Assembly (NCBI RefSeq): GCF_021278985.1 | Contig: NZ_CP082833.1 | Span: forward strand, 4,836,001 to 4,900,000 | Length of the DNA stretch: 64,000 bases | Direction of reading: 5' to 3' | DNA from: Citrobacter rodentium NBRC 105723 = DSM 16636 | GTDB lineage: Bacteria > Pseudomonadota > Gammaproteobacteria > Enterobacterales > Enterobacteriaceae | Part shown: in pieces, positions 25,059 to 33,815 of the stretch | Layout of the letters: each line of letters begins with the position of its first letter | How positions within the stretch are numbered: position 1 is the stretch's first letter | The notes under the pieces: generated by a model | Told to the model about the DNA's origin: nothing | Seen by the model: the letters and a program-made list of their open reading frames with translations, nothing else | The model's database searches: none | Position numbers and translations under genes: made by a program

Positions 25059-26483
25059 ATGACCAAAAAACTCCATATTAAAACCTGGGGCTGTCAGATG
25101 AATGAGTACGATTCATCGAAGATGGCCGATCTGCTGGATGCCACTCACGGGTATCAACTGACCGACGTGGCGGAAGAAGCGGATGTGCTGCTGCTGAATA
25201 CCTGCTCTATCCGCGAGAAGGCTCAGGAAAAAGTCTTCCATCAGTTAGGTCGCTGGAAACTGTTAAAAGAGAAGAATCCCGATCTGATTATCGGCGTCGG
25301 CGGCTGCGTAGCGTCTCAGGAAGGCGATCACATCCGTCAACGCGCCCACTATGTCGATATCATTTTCGGACCGCAGACGCTGCACCGCCTGCCGGAGATG
25401 ATCAACTCTGTCCGCGGCAACCGCAGCCCGGTGGTGGATATCAGCTTCCCGGAAATTGAAAAATTCGACCGTCTGCCGGAGCCCCGCGCGGAAGGACCGA
25501 CCGCCTTCGTCTCGATTATGGAAGGCTGCAACAAATATTGTACCTACTGCGTGGTGCCCTACACCCGCGGTGAAGAGGTCAGCCGCCCGTCCGACGACAT
25601 TCTGTTTGAAATTGCCCAGCTTGCCGCGCAGGGCGTGCGCGAAGTGAACCTGCTTGGCCAGAACGTTAACGCCTGGCGCGGCGAGAACTACGACGGCACT
25701 ACCGGTTCGTTCGCCGATCTGCTGCGTCTGGTGGCCGCCATCGACGGCATTGACCGTATTCGCTTCACCACCAGCCACCCGATCGAGTTCACCGACGATA
25801 TTATCGAAGTGTATCGCGATACCCCGGAACTGGTGAGCTTCCTGCACCTGCCGGTACAGAGCGGTTCTGACCGCGTGCTCAATCTGATGGGCCGCACCCA
25901 CACGGCGCTGGAATACAAAGCGATTATCCGTAAGCTGCGCGCCGCGCGTCCGGACATTCAGATCAGTTCCGATTTCATCGTCGGCTTCCCGGGTGAAACC
26001 ACCCAGGACTTTGAGCAGACCATGAAGCTGATTGCCGATGTGAATTTCGATATGAGCTACAGCTTTATCTTCTCTGCGCGTCCGGGAACACCAGCCGCCG
26101 ATATGGTTGATGACGTCCCGGAAGAAGAGAAAAAACAGCGTCTGTACATTTTGCAGGATCGCATTAACCAGCAGGCGATGGCCTGGAGCCGCCGGATGCT
26201 CGGCACCATCCAGCGTATTCTGGTGGAAGGCACTTCGCGTAAGAGCATCATGGAGCTGTCCGGCCGCACGGAGAACAACCGCGTGGTCAACTTTGAGGGC
26301 TCGCCGGAGATGATCGGCAAGTTTGTCGATGTGGAAATTACCGACGTCTGGACCAACTCCCTGCGCGGTAAAGTGGTGCGTACCGAAGATGAAATGGGCC
26401 TGCGCATTGCGGAAACCCCGGAATCGGTTATCGCCCGCACCCGCAAAGAAAACGATCTCGGCGTTGGATTCTACCAGCCTTAA
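25059..26483 (+). CDS. miaB: tRNA-2-methylthio-N6-dimethylallyladenosine synthase MiaB
   Basis: Radical-SAM methylthiotransferase that converts i6A37 to ms2i6A37 in tRNAs reading UNN codons. 474 aa from the ATG at 25059, the E. coli length. The UPF0004 domain carries the auxiliary-cluster cysteines (Cys12 in TWGCQMN, TCSIRE and GGCVASQ), the radical-SAM motif is CNKYCTYC near 157-164, and the C-terminal TRAM domain ends the protein. Divergent from ubiF with about 145 bp between starts. Confidence 0.97.
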   Translation: MTKKLHIKTWGCQMNEYDSSKMADLLDATHGYQLTDVAEEADVLLLNTCSIREKAQEKVFHQLGRWKLLKEKNPDLIIGVGGCVASQEGDHIRQRAHYVDIIFGPQTLHRLPEMINSVRGNRSPVVDISFPEIEKFDRLPEPRAEGPTAFVSIMEGCNKYCTYCVVPYTRGEEVSRPSDDILFEIAQLAAQGVREVNLLGQNVNAWRGENYDGTTGSFADLLRLVAAIDGIDRIRFTTSHPIEFTDDIIEVYRDTPELVSFLHLPVQSGSDRVLNLMGRTHTALEYKAIIRKLRAARPDIQISSDFIVGFPGETTQDFEQTMKLIADVNFDMSYSFIFSARPGTPAADMVDDVPEEEKKQRLYILQDRINQQAMAWSRRMLGTIQRILVEGTSRKSIMELSGRTENNRVVNFEGSPEMIGKFVDVEITDVWTNSLRGKVVRTEDEMGLRIAETPESVIARTRKENDLGVGFYQP

Positions 26484-26513
26484 ATCCTTCTGGCCCTTCC
26501 CCGGCCCCCTAAA

Positions 26514-26703
26514 TAATTCGAGTTGCAGAAAGGCGACAAACGAGTAAATCCCCAGGAACATAGATAACTATGTGACTGGGGTGCGCGACAAATCTGTCAG
26601 GAACAGATTTGAACGTCGCAGAGCGACGGCCCATCAGGGCGAGTCTCATGGATGAGACGAGTAACTCAGCAGTCAACGCCTCTGCAGCTTGAAGTATGAC
26701 GGG
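26514..26703. repeat. ERIC element with internal insertion
   Basis: Starts near TTCGAGTTGCAG and ends near CTGCAGCTTGAAGTATGAC, the inverted ERIC termini. The core AAATCCCCAGGAAC ... TATGTGACTGGGGTGCGCG corresponds to the regions targeted by standard ERIC primers. A normal ERIC is about 127 bp; this one is about 190 bp because of an insert at roughly 26589-26668 made of short hairpins (for example ACAAATCTG/CAGATTTG, CGTCGC/GCGACG, GAGTCTCAT/ATGAGAC). It fills most of the 352-bp miaB-ybeZ gap and, if transcribed, would fold strongly. Confidence 0.8.
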
Positions 26704-26835
26704 GTGGACCTTGTAATTCTTCTCGTCGCCCCCATTTCTACCGCAATGCTTGCGCCTTTATCCGCTGGCGTGAATAATTTCCTGATAAGCCGGTGAACGT
26801 TCATCTTCCGGCGACCTATGCATATGAGGAACAGT

Positions 26836-27882
26836 TTGAACATAGACACTCGCGAAATTACCCTTGAGCCCGCAGACAATGCCCGCCTGTTGAGCCTTTG
26901 CGGCCCCTTTGATGACAACATCAAACAGCTGGAACGCCGTCTCGGCATCGAGATTAACCGCCGTGACAACCACTTTAAACTGACCGGCCGCCCGATTTGC
27001 GTCACCGCCGCGGCAGATATTCTGCGCACGCTGTACGTCGATACCGCGCCGATGCGCGGTCAGATTCAGGACATCGAACCGGAACAGATTCACCTCGCCA
27101 TTAAAGAGGCGCGCGTGCTTGAGCAGAGCGCCGAGAGCGTGCCGGAGTACGGCAAAGCGGTGAATATCAAAACCAAACGCGGGGTGATAAAACCGCGTAC
27201 GCCGAACCAGGCGCAGTACATTGCGAACATTCTCGACCACGATATCACCTTCGGCGTCGGGCCTGCGGGCACCGGTAAAACCTACCTCGCGGTGGCGGCG
27301 GCGGTGGATGCCCTGGAGCGCCAGGAAATTCGCCGTATTCTGCTGACCCGTCCGGCAGTAGAAGCCGGGGAAAAACTGGGCTTCCTGCCCGGCGATCTCA
27401 GCCAGAAGGTCGATCCGTATCTGCGTCCGCTGTATGACGCGCTGTTCGAAATGCTCGGCTTCGAGAAAGTGGAAAAGCTGATCGAGCGCAACGTGATTGA
27501 AGTGGCCCCGCTGGCCTATATGCGCGGACGCACCCTGAACGACGCCTTTATCATTCTTGATGAGAGCCAGAACACCACCATCGAACAGATGAAGATGTTC
27601 CTGACCCGTATCGGCTTTAACTCGAAGGCGGTGATTACCGGCGACGTGACGCAGATTGACCTGCCGCGCAACACCAAATCCGGCCTGCGCCACGCCATTG
27701 AAGTGCTGGCGGATGTGGAAGAGATCAGCTTTAACTTCTTCCACAGCGAGGACGTGGTGCGCCACCCGGTGGTCGCGCGCATCGTTAACGCCTATGAAGC
27801 GTGGGAAGAAGCGGAACAAAAACGCAAAGCCGCGCTGGCCGCGGAACGCAAGCGCGAAGCTCAGGAGCAAGAGCAGAAATGA
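26836..27882 (+). CDS. ybeZ: PhoH-like ATPase YbeZ
   Basis: PhoH-family NTPase, 348 aa from the TTG at 26836. Walker A GPAGTGKTY is near residue 144 and Walker B FIILDESQN near 240. It works with YbeY in rRNA and ribosome quality processes in E. coli. The TTG is chosen because GAGGA lies six bases upstream and the protein then starts like E. coli YbeZ (NIDTREITL); in-frame ATGs at 26818 and 26824 overlap or precede that ribosome site. Its stop overlaps the ybeY start by four bases. Confidence 0.92.
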   Translation: MNIDTREITLEPADNARLLSLCGPFDDNIKQLERRLGIEINRRDNHFKLTGRPICVTAAADILRTLYVDTAPMRGQIQDIEPEQIHLAIKEARVLEQSAESVPEYGKAVNIKTKRGVIKPRTPNQAQYIANILDHDITFGVGPAGTGKTYLAVAAAVDALERQEIRRILLTRPAVEAGEKLGFLPGDLSQKVDPYLRPLYDALFEMLGFEKVEKLIERNVIEVAPLAYMRGRTLNDAFIILDESQNTTIEQMKMFLTRIGFNSKAVITGDVTQIDLPRNTKSGLRHAIEVLADVEEISFNFFHSEDVVRHPVVARIVNAYEAWEEAEQKRKAALAAERKREAQEQEQK

Positions 27883-28346
27883 GTCAGGTGATCCTCGATT
27901 TACAGCTGGCCTGTGAAAATAACGCTGGTCTGCCGGAAGAAGCCCGCTTTCAGACGTGGCTGAATGCGGCGATCCCCCAGTTTCAGGAAGAAGCGGAAGT
28001 GACGATTCGCCTGGTGGATGAAGCGGAAAGCCACGACCTCAACCTGACCTACCGCGGGAAGGATAAGCCGACCAACGTCCTCTCCTTCCCCTTCGAAGCG
28101 CCGCCGGGCATTGAGATGCCGCTGCTGGGTGATTTGATCATCTGCCGTCAGGTCGTTGAGCAGGAAGCCCGGGAGCAAGGAAAACCGCTGGAGGCCCACT
28201 GGGCGCATATGGTGGTGCACGGTAGCCTGCATTTACTCGGTTACGATCACATCGAGGACGATGAGGCCGAAGAAATGGAAGCCCTCGAAACAGAGATTAT
28301 GCTTGCTCTGGGCTATGAGGATCCGTACATTGCCGAGAAGGAATAA
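27879..28346 (+). CDS. ybeY: Endoribonuclease YbeY
   Basis: Single-strand-specific metalloendoribonuclease needed for 16S rRNA 3'-end maturation and 70S quality control. 155 aa, the family length, with the zinc motif HGSLHLLGYDH (H-x3-H-x5-H) near residues 114-124 and the conserved arginine-bearing YRGKDKPTNVLSFPF. The ATG overlaps the ybeZ stop as ATGA, indicating coupling; an upstream in-frame start inside ybeZ is not supported. Confidence 0.97.
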   Translation: MSQVILDLQLACENNAGLPEEARFQTWLNAAIPQFQEEAEVTIRLVDEAESHDLNLTYRGKDKPTNVLSFPFEAPPGIEMPLLGDLIICRQVVEQEAREQGKPLEAHWAHMVVHGSLHLLGYDHIEDDEAEEMEALETEIMLALGYEDPYIAEKE

Positions 28347-28361
28347 GCATTTCGACGTCTT

Positions 28362-28430
28362 GCAGGCCTGATAAACGCAGCGCCATCCGGCACATTGCCT
28401 GATGGCGGCTATGCCTTATCAGGCCTACCG
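28362..28430. repeat. BIME: two inverted REP units between ybeY and corC
   Basis: One REP reads GCAGGCCTGATAAACGCAGCGCCATCCGGCA, the second GCCTGATGGCGGC ... TTATCAGGCCTAC in opposite orientation, together forming a typical BIME. It sits inside the ybeZ-ybeY-corC-lnt operon. Confidence 0.8.
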
Positions 28431-28505
28431 GGCTATACACCGCCATGCGCTGAGTTTACCGCGCATGTGCAACACATTAACTCACATGAGAACCCATACG
28501 ACGCC

Positions 28506-29384
28506 ATGAGCGACGACAATTCACACAGTAGTGACACATTAAGCAACAAGAAGGGATTTTTTTCCCTGTTACTGAGCCAGCTTTTCCACGGTGAGCCAAA
28601 AAACCGTGATGAACTGCTGGCGCTGATCCGTGATTCCGGACAAAACGAGCTGATCGATGAAGATACGCGCGACATGCTCGAAGGGGTGATGGATATTGCG
28701 GACCAGCGCGTTCGCGACATCATGATCCCCCGCTCCCAGATGATTACCCTGAAACGCAACCAGACGCTGGACGAATGCCTTGATGTCATTATCGAGTCCG
28801 CCCACTCGCGTTTTCCGGTGATCAGCGAGGACAAAGATCACATTGAAGGGATTCTGATGGCGAAGGATTTGCTGCCGTTTATGCGCAGCGATGCCGAAGC
28901 CTTCAGCATGGAAAAAGTGTTACGTCAGGCCGTTGTCGTCCCGGAGAGCAAACGCGTTGACCGGATGCTCAAGGAGTTTCGCTCTCAGCGTTACCATATG
29001 GCTATCGTTATCGACGAGTTCGGCGGCGTCTCGGGTCTGGTGACCATTGAAGATATCCTCGAGCTGATCGTCGGTGAAATCGAAGATGAGTACGACGAAG
29101 AAGACGACATCGACTTCCGTCAGCTCAGCCGCCACACCTGGACCATTCGTGCCCTGGCACCGATTGAAGACTTCAATGAAGCCTTCGGCACCAGCTTTAG
29201 CGACGAAGAGGTCGATACGATCGGCGGTCTGGTAATGCAGGCGTTTGGTCACCTGCCCGCGCGCGGTGAAACCATTGAGATCGAGGGTTATCAGTTCAAA
29301 GTGGCTATGGCCGACAGCCGTCGCATTATTCAGGTACACGTCAGAATTCCGGATGACTCTCCCCAGCCGAAACTGGATGAATAA
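28506..29384 (+). CDS. corC: CorC, CBS-pair protein of magnesium/cobalt efflux
   Basis: Cytosolic CBS-domain protein (YbeX), 292 aa from the ATG at 28506, matching E. coli throughout. Two CBS repeats (about 65-190, with DIMIPRSQM and FPVISEDKDHIEGILMAKDL) are followed by an acidic linker EIEDEYDEEDD and the C-terminal CorC_HlyC transporter-associated domain. Linked to Mg2+/Co2+ efflux and, through its operon with ybeZY, to ribosome metabolism. It lies 22 bp before lnt. Confidence 0.95.
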   Translation: MSDDNSHSSDTLSNKKGFFSLLLSQLFHGEPKNRDELLALIRDSGQNELIDEDTRDMLEGVMDIADQRVRDIMIPRSQMITLKRNQTLDECLDVIIESAHSRFPVISEDKDHIEGILMAKDLLPFMRSDAEAFSMEKVLRQAVVVPESKRVDRMLKEFRSQRYHMAIVIDEFGGVSGLVTIEDILELIVGEIEDEYDEEDDIDFRQLSRHTWTIRALAPIEDFNEAFGTSFSDEEVDTIGGLVMQAFGHLPARGETIEIEGYQFKVAMADSRRIIQVHVRIPDDSPQPKLDE

Positions 29385-29406
29385 ACCGAACGGGATAAAA
29401 CACTAA

Positions 29407-30945
29407 ATGGCATTTGCCCCCTTAATTGAACGCCAGCGCATTCGCCTGCTGCTGGCGTTATTATTCGGCGCCTGCGGAACGCTGGCATTTTCTCCCTACG
29501 ATATCTGGCCCGCGGCGATCGTCTCGCTGATGGGATTACAGGCGCTGACGTTAAACCGCCGTCCGCTTCAGTCCGCCGCCGTTGGTTACTTCTGGGGGCT
29601 GGGGCTGTTTGGCAGCGGCATCAACTGGGTCTACGTCAGCATCGCGCAGTTTGGCGGGATGCCTGGCCCGGTCAACGTCTTCCTTGTGGTGCTGCTCGCC
29701 GCTTATCTCTCCTTGTATACCGGCCTGTTTGCCGGGATTCTGGCGCGCCTGTGGCCTGAAACCCACTGGCTGCGGGTGGCGATTGCCGCGCCGGTGGTCT
29801 GGCAAATCACCGAGTTTCTGCGCGGCTGGGTCCTCACCGGCTTCCCGTGGCTGCAGTTTGGCTACAGCCAGATTGACGGCCCGCTGAAGGGGCTGGCGCC
29901 AGTGATGGGCGTCGAAGCCATCAACTTCCTGCTGATGATGGTCAGCGGACTGCTGGCGCTGGCGCTCGTTCAGAGAAACTGGCGTCCGTTGATTGCGGCG
30001 TTGCTGCTGTTCGCCCTTCCCTTCCCGCTGCGCTATATCCAGTGGTTCACCCCACAACCGCAAAGGGCAACCCAGGTTTCACTGGTGCAGGGCGATATTC
30101 CGCAGTCCCTGAAGTGGGACGAAAGCCAGCTCGTCAATACGCTGAAGATCTACCTCGACGCCACCCAGCCGCTGATGGGGAAATCGCAGCTCATCATCTG
30201 GCCGGAATCCGCCATTCCGGATCTGGAGATTAATCAACAGCGTTTTCTCGGCATGATGGACGATTTGTTACGCGGCAAAAACAGCACGCTGATCACCGGT
30301 ATTGTTGACGCGCGCCTGAACAAACAGAACCGCTACGACACCTTCAACACCATTATCACGCTGGGCAAAGACACGCCTTACAGCTACAACTCCACGAATC
30401 GCTATAACAAAAACCATCTGGTGCCGTTTGGCGAGTTTGTGCCGCTGGAGTCGATTCTGCGCCCGTTAGCGCCGTTCTTTGACCTACCGATGTCGTCGTT
30501 CAGCCGCGGTCCGTACGTTCAGCCGCAGCTCCACGCCCACGGCTTCGCTCTGACGGCGGCCATCTGCTACGAGATCATTCTCGGTGAACAGGTGCGAGAT
30601 AACTTCCGCCCGGATACCGATTTTCTGCTGACCATCTCCAACGACGCATGGTTTGGCAAATCGATTGGTCCGTGGCAACACTTCCAGATGGCGCGGATGC
30701 GTTCACTGGAGCTGGCAAGGCCGCTGCTGCGCAGCACCAACAACGGCATTACCGCAGTGATAGGCCCGCAGGGCGAAATAGAGGCGATGCTCCCGCAGTT
30801 CACTCGTCAGGTCTTGACCACGACCGTAACGCCGACGTCAGGCTTAACGCCGTATGCCCGCACCGGCAACTGGCCGCTGTGGATCATTACCGCGCTGGCT
30901 GGTTTCGCCGCGCTGTTAATGAGTTTACGCCAGCGACGTAAATAA
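29407..30945 (+). CDS. lnt: Apolipoprotein N-acyltransferase
   Basis: Inner-membrane enzyme that adds the third acyl chain to bacterial lipoproteins, essential in enterobacteria. 512 aa, E. coli length. About six N-terminal membrane segments (residues 10-210), a periplasmic nitrilase domain (about 220-480) with the Glu in WPESAIP, a Lys in KNHLVPFGE and the nucleophile Cys in ICYEII near 387, and a last C-terminal helix. It would mature the RlpA and LptE lipoproteins encoded in this window. Confidence 0.97.
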   Translation: MAFAPLIERQRIRLLLALLFGACGTLAFSPYDIWPAAIVSLMGLQALTLNRRPLQSAAVGYFWGLGLFGSGINWVYVSIAQFGGMPGPVNVFLVVLLAAYLSLYTGLFAGILARLWPETHWLRVAIAAPVVWQITEFLRGWVLTGFPWLQFGYSQIDGPLKGLAPVMGVEAINFLLMMVSGLLALALVQRNWRPLIAALLLFALPFPLRYIQWFTPQPQRATQVSLVQGDIPQSLKWDESQLVNTLKIYLDATQPLMGKSQLIIWPESAIPDLEINQQRFLGMMDDLLRGKNSTLITGIVDARLNKQNRYDTFNTIITLGKDTPYSYNSTNRYNKNHLVPFGEFVPLESILRPLAPFFDLPMSSFSRGPYVQPQLHAHGFALTAAICYEIILGEQVRDNFRPDTDFLLTISNDAWFGKSIGPWQHFQMARMRSLELARPLLRSTNNGITAVIGPQGEIEAMLPQFTRQVLTTTVTPTSGLTPYARTGNWPLWIITALAGFAALLMSLRQRRK

Positions 30946-30961
30946 TTTACGCCCCCGGGTT

Positions 30962-30996
30962 TGCCGGATGGCGGCGCTTATGCGCCTTATCCGGCT
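30962..30996. repeat. REP unit after lnt
   Basis: TTGCCGGATGGCGGCGCTTATGCG...CTTATCCGGCTT, single REP. The rest of the 384-bp lnt-gltI gap (30946-31329) is A/T-rich toward gltI and should hold the gltI promoter; no ORF of interest is visible. Confidence 0.8.
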
Positions 30997-31266
30997 TCCC
31001 ACCATGATTACCCGTCATACGCTTCCCCCATTCTGGCACGTCTATTGCTTTATAAAACAAGGCAAAGCTGATTCTGGCGCAAAGCGCAACCCGGTCGCAC
31101 CACAACGGTTCACCGGCAGCACCAGAACAGTGCAATGAAAGATTATTGCCTCTAAACGGTGCGGCGCACCTCGCAAAAATAAACAATAACGCAGCAAAAT
31201 CTTTACATTAAGCCAAACTAAATGTTAACAAACAGGCATAACACTGCACGCGCAAGTTGCAGGCTA

Positions 31267-31288
31267 TAACAACATCAACATCACAATA
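31267..31288 (+). promoter_or_regulatory. C/A-rich GcvB target in gltI 5'UTR
   Basis: A run of CAACATCAACATCACAATA-type sequence 42-63 bases before the gltI start. In Salmonella the equivalent C/A-rich stretch is the GcvB pairing site and a translational enhancer of gltI. Confidence 0.65.
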
Positions 31289-31329
31289 GTATCTATGCGC
31301 CCGTAGCGCAGACGATAAAGGAGTTGGAT

Positions 31330-32238
31330 ATGCAATTACGTAAGCTGGCCACAGCAATGCTGGTTATGGGAATGTCCGCTGGCCTGGCGCACGCCGAAGA
31401 CGCAGCGCCCGCTGCGGGCAGCACGCTGGATAAGATTGCCAAAAATGGCGTCATCGTCGTGGGCCACCGTGAGTCTTCCGTGCCGTTCTCTTATTATGAC
31501 AATCAGCAGAAAGTGGTGGGTTATTCTCAGGATTACTCCAACGCCATCGTTGAAGCGGTGAAGAAGAAACTGAACAAGCCCGATCTGCAGGTGAAGCTGA
31601 TCCCGATTACCTCCCAGAACCGTATTCCGCTGTTGCAGAACGGCACCTTCGACTTTGAATGCGGATCGACCACCAACAACGTCGAACGCCAGAAGCAGGC
31701 TGCGTTCTCCAACACCATCTTTGTCGTCGGCACCCGCCTGCTGGCGAAAAAAGGCGGCGACATTAAAGACTTCGCCGATCTGAAAGGCAAAGCGGTGGTC
31801 GTCACCTCCGGCACCACTTCTGAAATTCTGCTGCACAAGCTGAACGACGAACAAAAAATGGATATGCGCATCATCAGCGCCAAAGATCACGGCGACTCCT
31901 TCCGTACCCTGGAAAGTGGTCGCGCGGTGGCGTTTATGATGGATGACGCGCTGCTGGCCGGCGAACGCGCGAAGGCGAAGAAACCGGACAACTGGGAGAT
32001 CGTCGGCAAGCCGCAGTCCGAGGAAGCTTACGGCTGTATGCTGCGTAAGAACGATCCGGAGTTCAAGAAGCTGATGGATGAAACCATCGCCCAGGCGCAG
32101 ACCTCAGGCGAAGCGGCGAAGTGGTTTGATAAGTGGTTCAAAAACCCTATCCCGCCAAAGAACCTGAACATGAATTTCGAACTGTCTGACGAAATGAAAG
32201 CGCTGTTCAAAGAGCCGAACGATAAAGCACTTAACTAA
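31330..32238 (+). CDS. gltI: Glutamate/aspartate-binding protein GltI
   Basis: Periplasmic solute-binding component of the GltIJKL ABC importer, 302 aa. Signal peptide of about 22 residues ends at LAHA before EDAAPAAG; the mature part is a family-3 binding protein (VIVVGHRESSVPFSYYDNQ, GTFDFECGSTTNN). The ATG at 31330 follows AAGGAG and fits E. coli; a TTG two codons earlier overlaps the spacer. A GcvB site is upstream and SroC is made from the region downstream, giving mutual control with GcvB. Confidence 0.96.
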   Translation: MQLRKLATAMLVMGMSAGLAHAEDAAPAAGSTLDKIAKNGVIVVGHRESSVPFSYYDNQQKVVGYSQDYSNAIVEAVKKKLNKPDLQVKLIPITSQNRIPLLQNGTFDFECGSTTNNVERQKQAAFSNTIFVVGTRLLAKKGGDIKDFADLKGKAVVVTSGTTSEILLHKLNDEQKMDMRIISAKDHGDSFRTLESGRAVAFMMDDALLAGERAKAKKPDNWEIVGKPQSEEAYGCMLRKNDPEFKKLMDETIAQAQTSGEAAKWFDKWFKNPIPPKNLNMNFELSDEMKALFKEPNDKALN

Positions 32239-32388
32239 CAAAAAAGAAATGGGGCGGGTTTACCTTGCCCTCTCGATTGCTGGTCAGCACGGACAGACTA
32301 TACGCCTGATGGTCGTTCCCCATCAGGCCTGAAAACCGAAACAGGCCGATCAACAATCTTCGAGGGTAGCGCTGCTACCCTTTTTTTT
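32226..32388 (+). ncRNA. sroC: SroC sRNA, GcvB sponge
   Basis: In E. coli and Salmonella the roughly 160-nt SroC is cut from the gltI-gltJ junction and sequesters GcvB. The equivalent 162-bp gap here ends with a strong Rho-independent terminator (stem GGGTAGC/GCTACCC at 32364-32380, then eight T residues), as expected for an Hfq-dependent 3'-derived sRNA. A REP-like hairpin (32303-32330) lies inside. The 5' end is set by length relative to the known RNA and is approximate. Confidence 0.7.
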
Positions 32389-32400
32389 CGGAGTAGATGT

Positions 32401-33141
32401 ATGTCAATAGACTGGAACTGGGGCATTTTTTTACAACAGGCCCCATTCGGCAACACCACCTATCTCGGCTGGCTCTGGAATGGCTTTCAGGTCACCGTAG
32501 CGTTATCCATCACCGCCTGGATCATTGCATTTCTGGTCGGTTCTTTATTCGGCATTCTTCGCACCGTGCCAAACCGTTTTCTTTCCGGTATCGGCACCCT
32601 TTACGTCGAACTGTTCCGCAATGTCCCGCTGATTGTGCAGTTCTTTACCTGGTATCTGGTGGTGCCTGAACTGCTGCCGGAAGATCTGGGGATGTGGTTT
32701 AAGGCGGAACTCGATCCCAACATTCAGTTCTTCCTCTCCTCCATGATCTGTCTGGGGCTGTTTACCGCCGCCCGCGTCTGCGAACAGGTGCGCGCGGCGA
32801 TTCAGTCGCTGCCGCGCGGCCAGAAAAATGCGGCGCTGGCGATGGGGCTGACGCTGCCGCAGGCTTACCGTTACGTGCTGCTGCCCAACGCCTATCGGGT
32901 GATCGTACCGCCGATGACCTCTGAGATGATGAACCTGGTGAAAAACTCGGCCATCGCCTCGACCATCGGCCTGGTCGATATGGCGGCGCAGGCGGGCAAA
33001 CTGCTTGATTACTCCGCCCATGCCTGGGAGTCCTTCACCGCCATCACGCTGGCGTATGTGTTAATTAACGCCGTGATTATGCTGGTGATGACGCTGGTTG
33101 AACGCAAAGTCCGCCTGCCTGGCAATATGGGAGGCAAATAA
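32401..33141 (+). CDS. gltJ: Glutamate/aspartate ABC permease GltJ
   Basis: Inner-membrane permease of the HisMQ type, 246 aa, with about five membrane helices and the ATPase-contact EAA-like loop RAAIQSLPRGQKNAALAMG near 138-156. It lies downstream of the SroC terminator, so expression depends on readthrough. Its stop overlaps the gltK start (TAATG). Confidence 0.95.
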   Translation: MSIDWNWGIFLQQAPFGNTTYLGWLWNGFQVTVALSITAWIIAFLVGSLFGILRTVPNRFLSGIGTLYVELFRNVPLIVQFFTWYLVVPELLPEDLGMWFKAELDPNIQFFLSSMICLGLFTAARVCEQVRAAIQSLPRGQKNAALAMGLTLPQAYRYVLLPNAYRVIVPPMTSEMMNLVKNSAIASTIGLVDMAAQAGKLLDYSAHAWESFTAITLAYVLINAVIMLVMTLVERKVRLPGNMGGK

Positions 33142-33815
33142 TGTACGAGTTTGACTGGAGTTCCATCGTCCCTTCCCTGCCGTACCTGCTGGACGGCCTG
33201 CTGATTACGCTGAAAATCACCCTCACGGCGGTGGTGGTCGGTATCGTCTGGGGCACCATCCTCGCGGTGATGCGCCTTTCGAGCTTTGCGCCAGTCGCCT
33301 GGTTTGCCAAAGTCTACGTTAACGTCTTCCGCTCCATCCCGCTGGTAATGGTGCTGCTGTGGTTCTACCTGATTGTGCCGGGGCTGTTGCAGGATGTACT
33401 GGGGCTGTCGCCGAAAACCGATATCCGTTTGATCTCGGCAATGGTGGCGTTTTCAATGTTTGAGGCGGCGTACTATTCCGAAATTATCCGCGCCGGTATC
33501 CAGAGTATTTCCCGCGGGCAGTCGAGCGCGGCGCTGGCGCTGGGAATGACCCACTGGCAGTCAATGAAACTGGTTATCCTGCCGCAGGCGTTTCGCGCGA
33601 TGGTGCCGCTGTTGCTTACCCAGGGCATCGTTCTGTTTCAGGATACCTCGCTGGTTTATGTCTTAAGCCTGGCGGATTTCTTCCGCACCGCCTCCACCAT
33701 TGGCGAGCGTGACGGCACTCAGGTTGAAATGATCCTGTTTGCTGGCGCCGTCTACTTTGTTATCAGCCTGAGCGCATCGTTGTTGGTCAGCTATTTGAAG
33801 AAAAGGACAGTTTAA
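33141..33815 (+). CDS. gltK: Glutamate/aspartate ABC permease GltK
   Basis: Second HisMQ-type permease, 224 aa, about five membrane helices, with EAA-like loop RAGIQSISRGQSSAALALG near 118-136. Partner of GltJ in the membrane heterodimer. Overlaps both neighbours by one base, so gltJKL is translationally coupled. Confidence 0.95.
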   Translation: MYEFDWSSIVPSLPYLLDGLLITLKITLTAVVVGIVWGTILAVMRLSSFAPVAWFAKVYVNVFRSIPLVMVLLWFYLIVPGLLQDVLGLSPKTDIRLISAMVAFSMFEAAYYSEIIRAGIQSISRGQSSAALALGMTHWQSMKLVILPQAFRAMVPLLLTQGIVLFQDTSLVYVLSLADFFRTASTIGERDGTQVEMILFAGAVYFVISLSASLLVSYLKKRTV

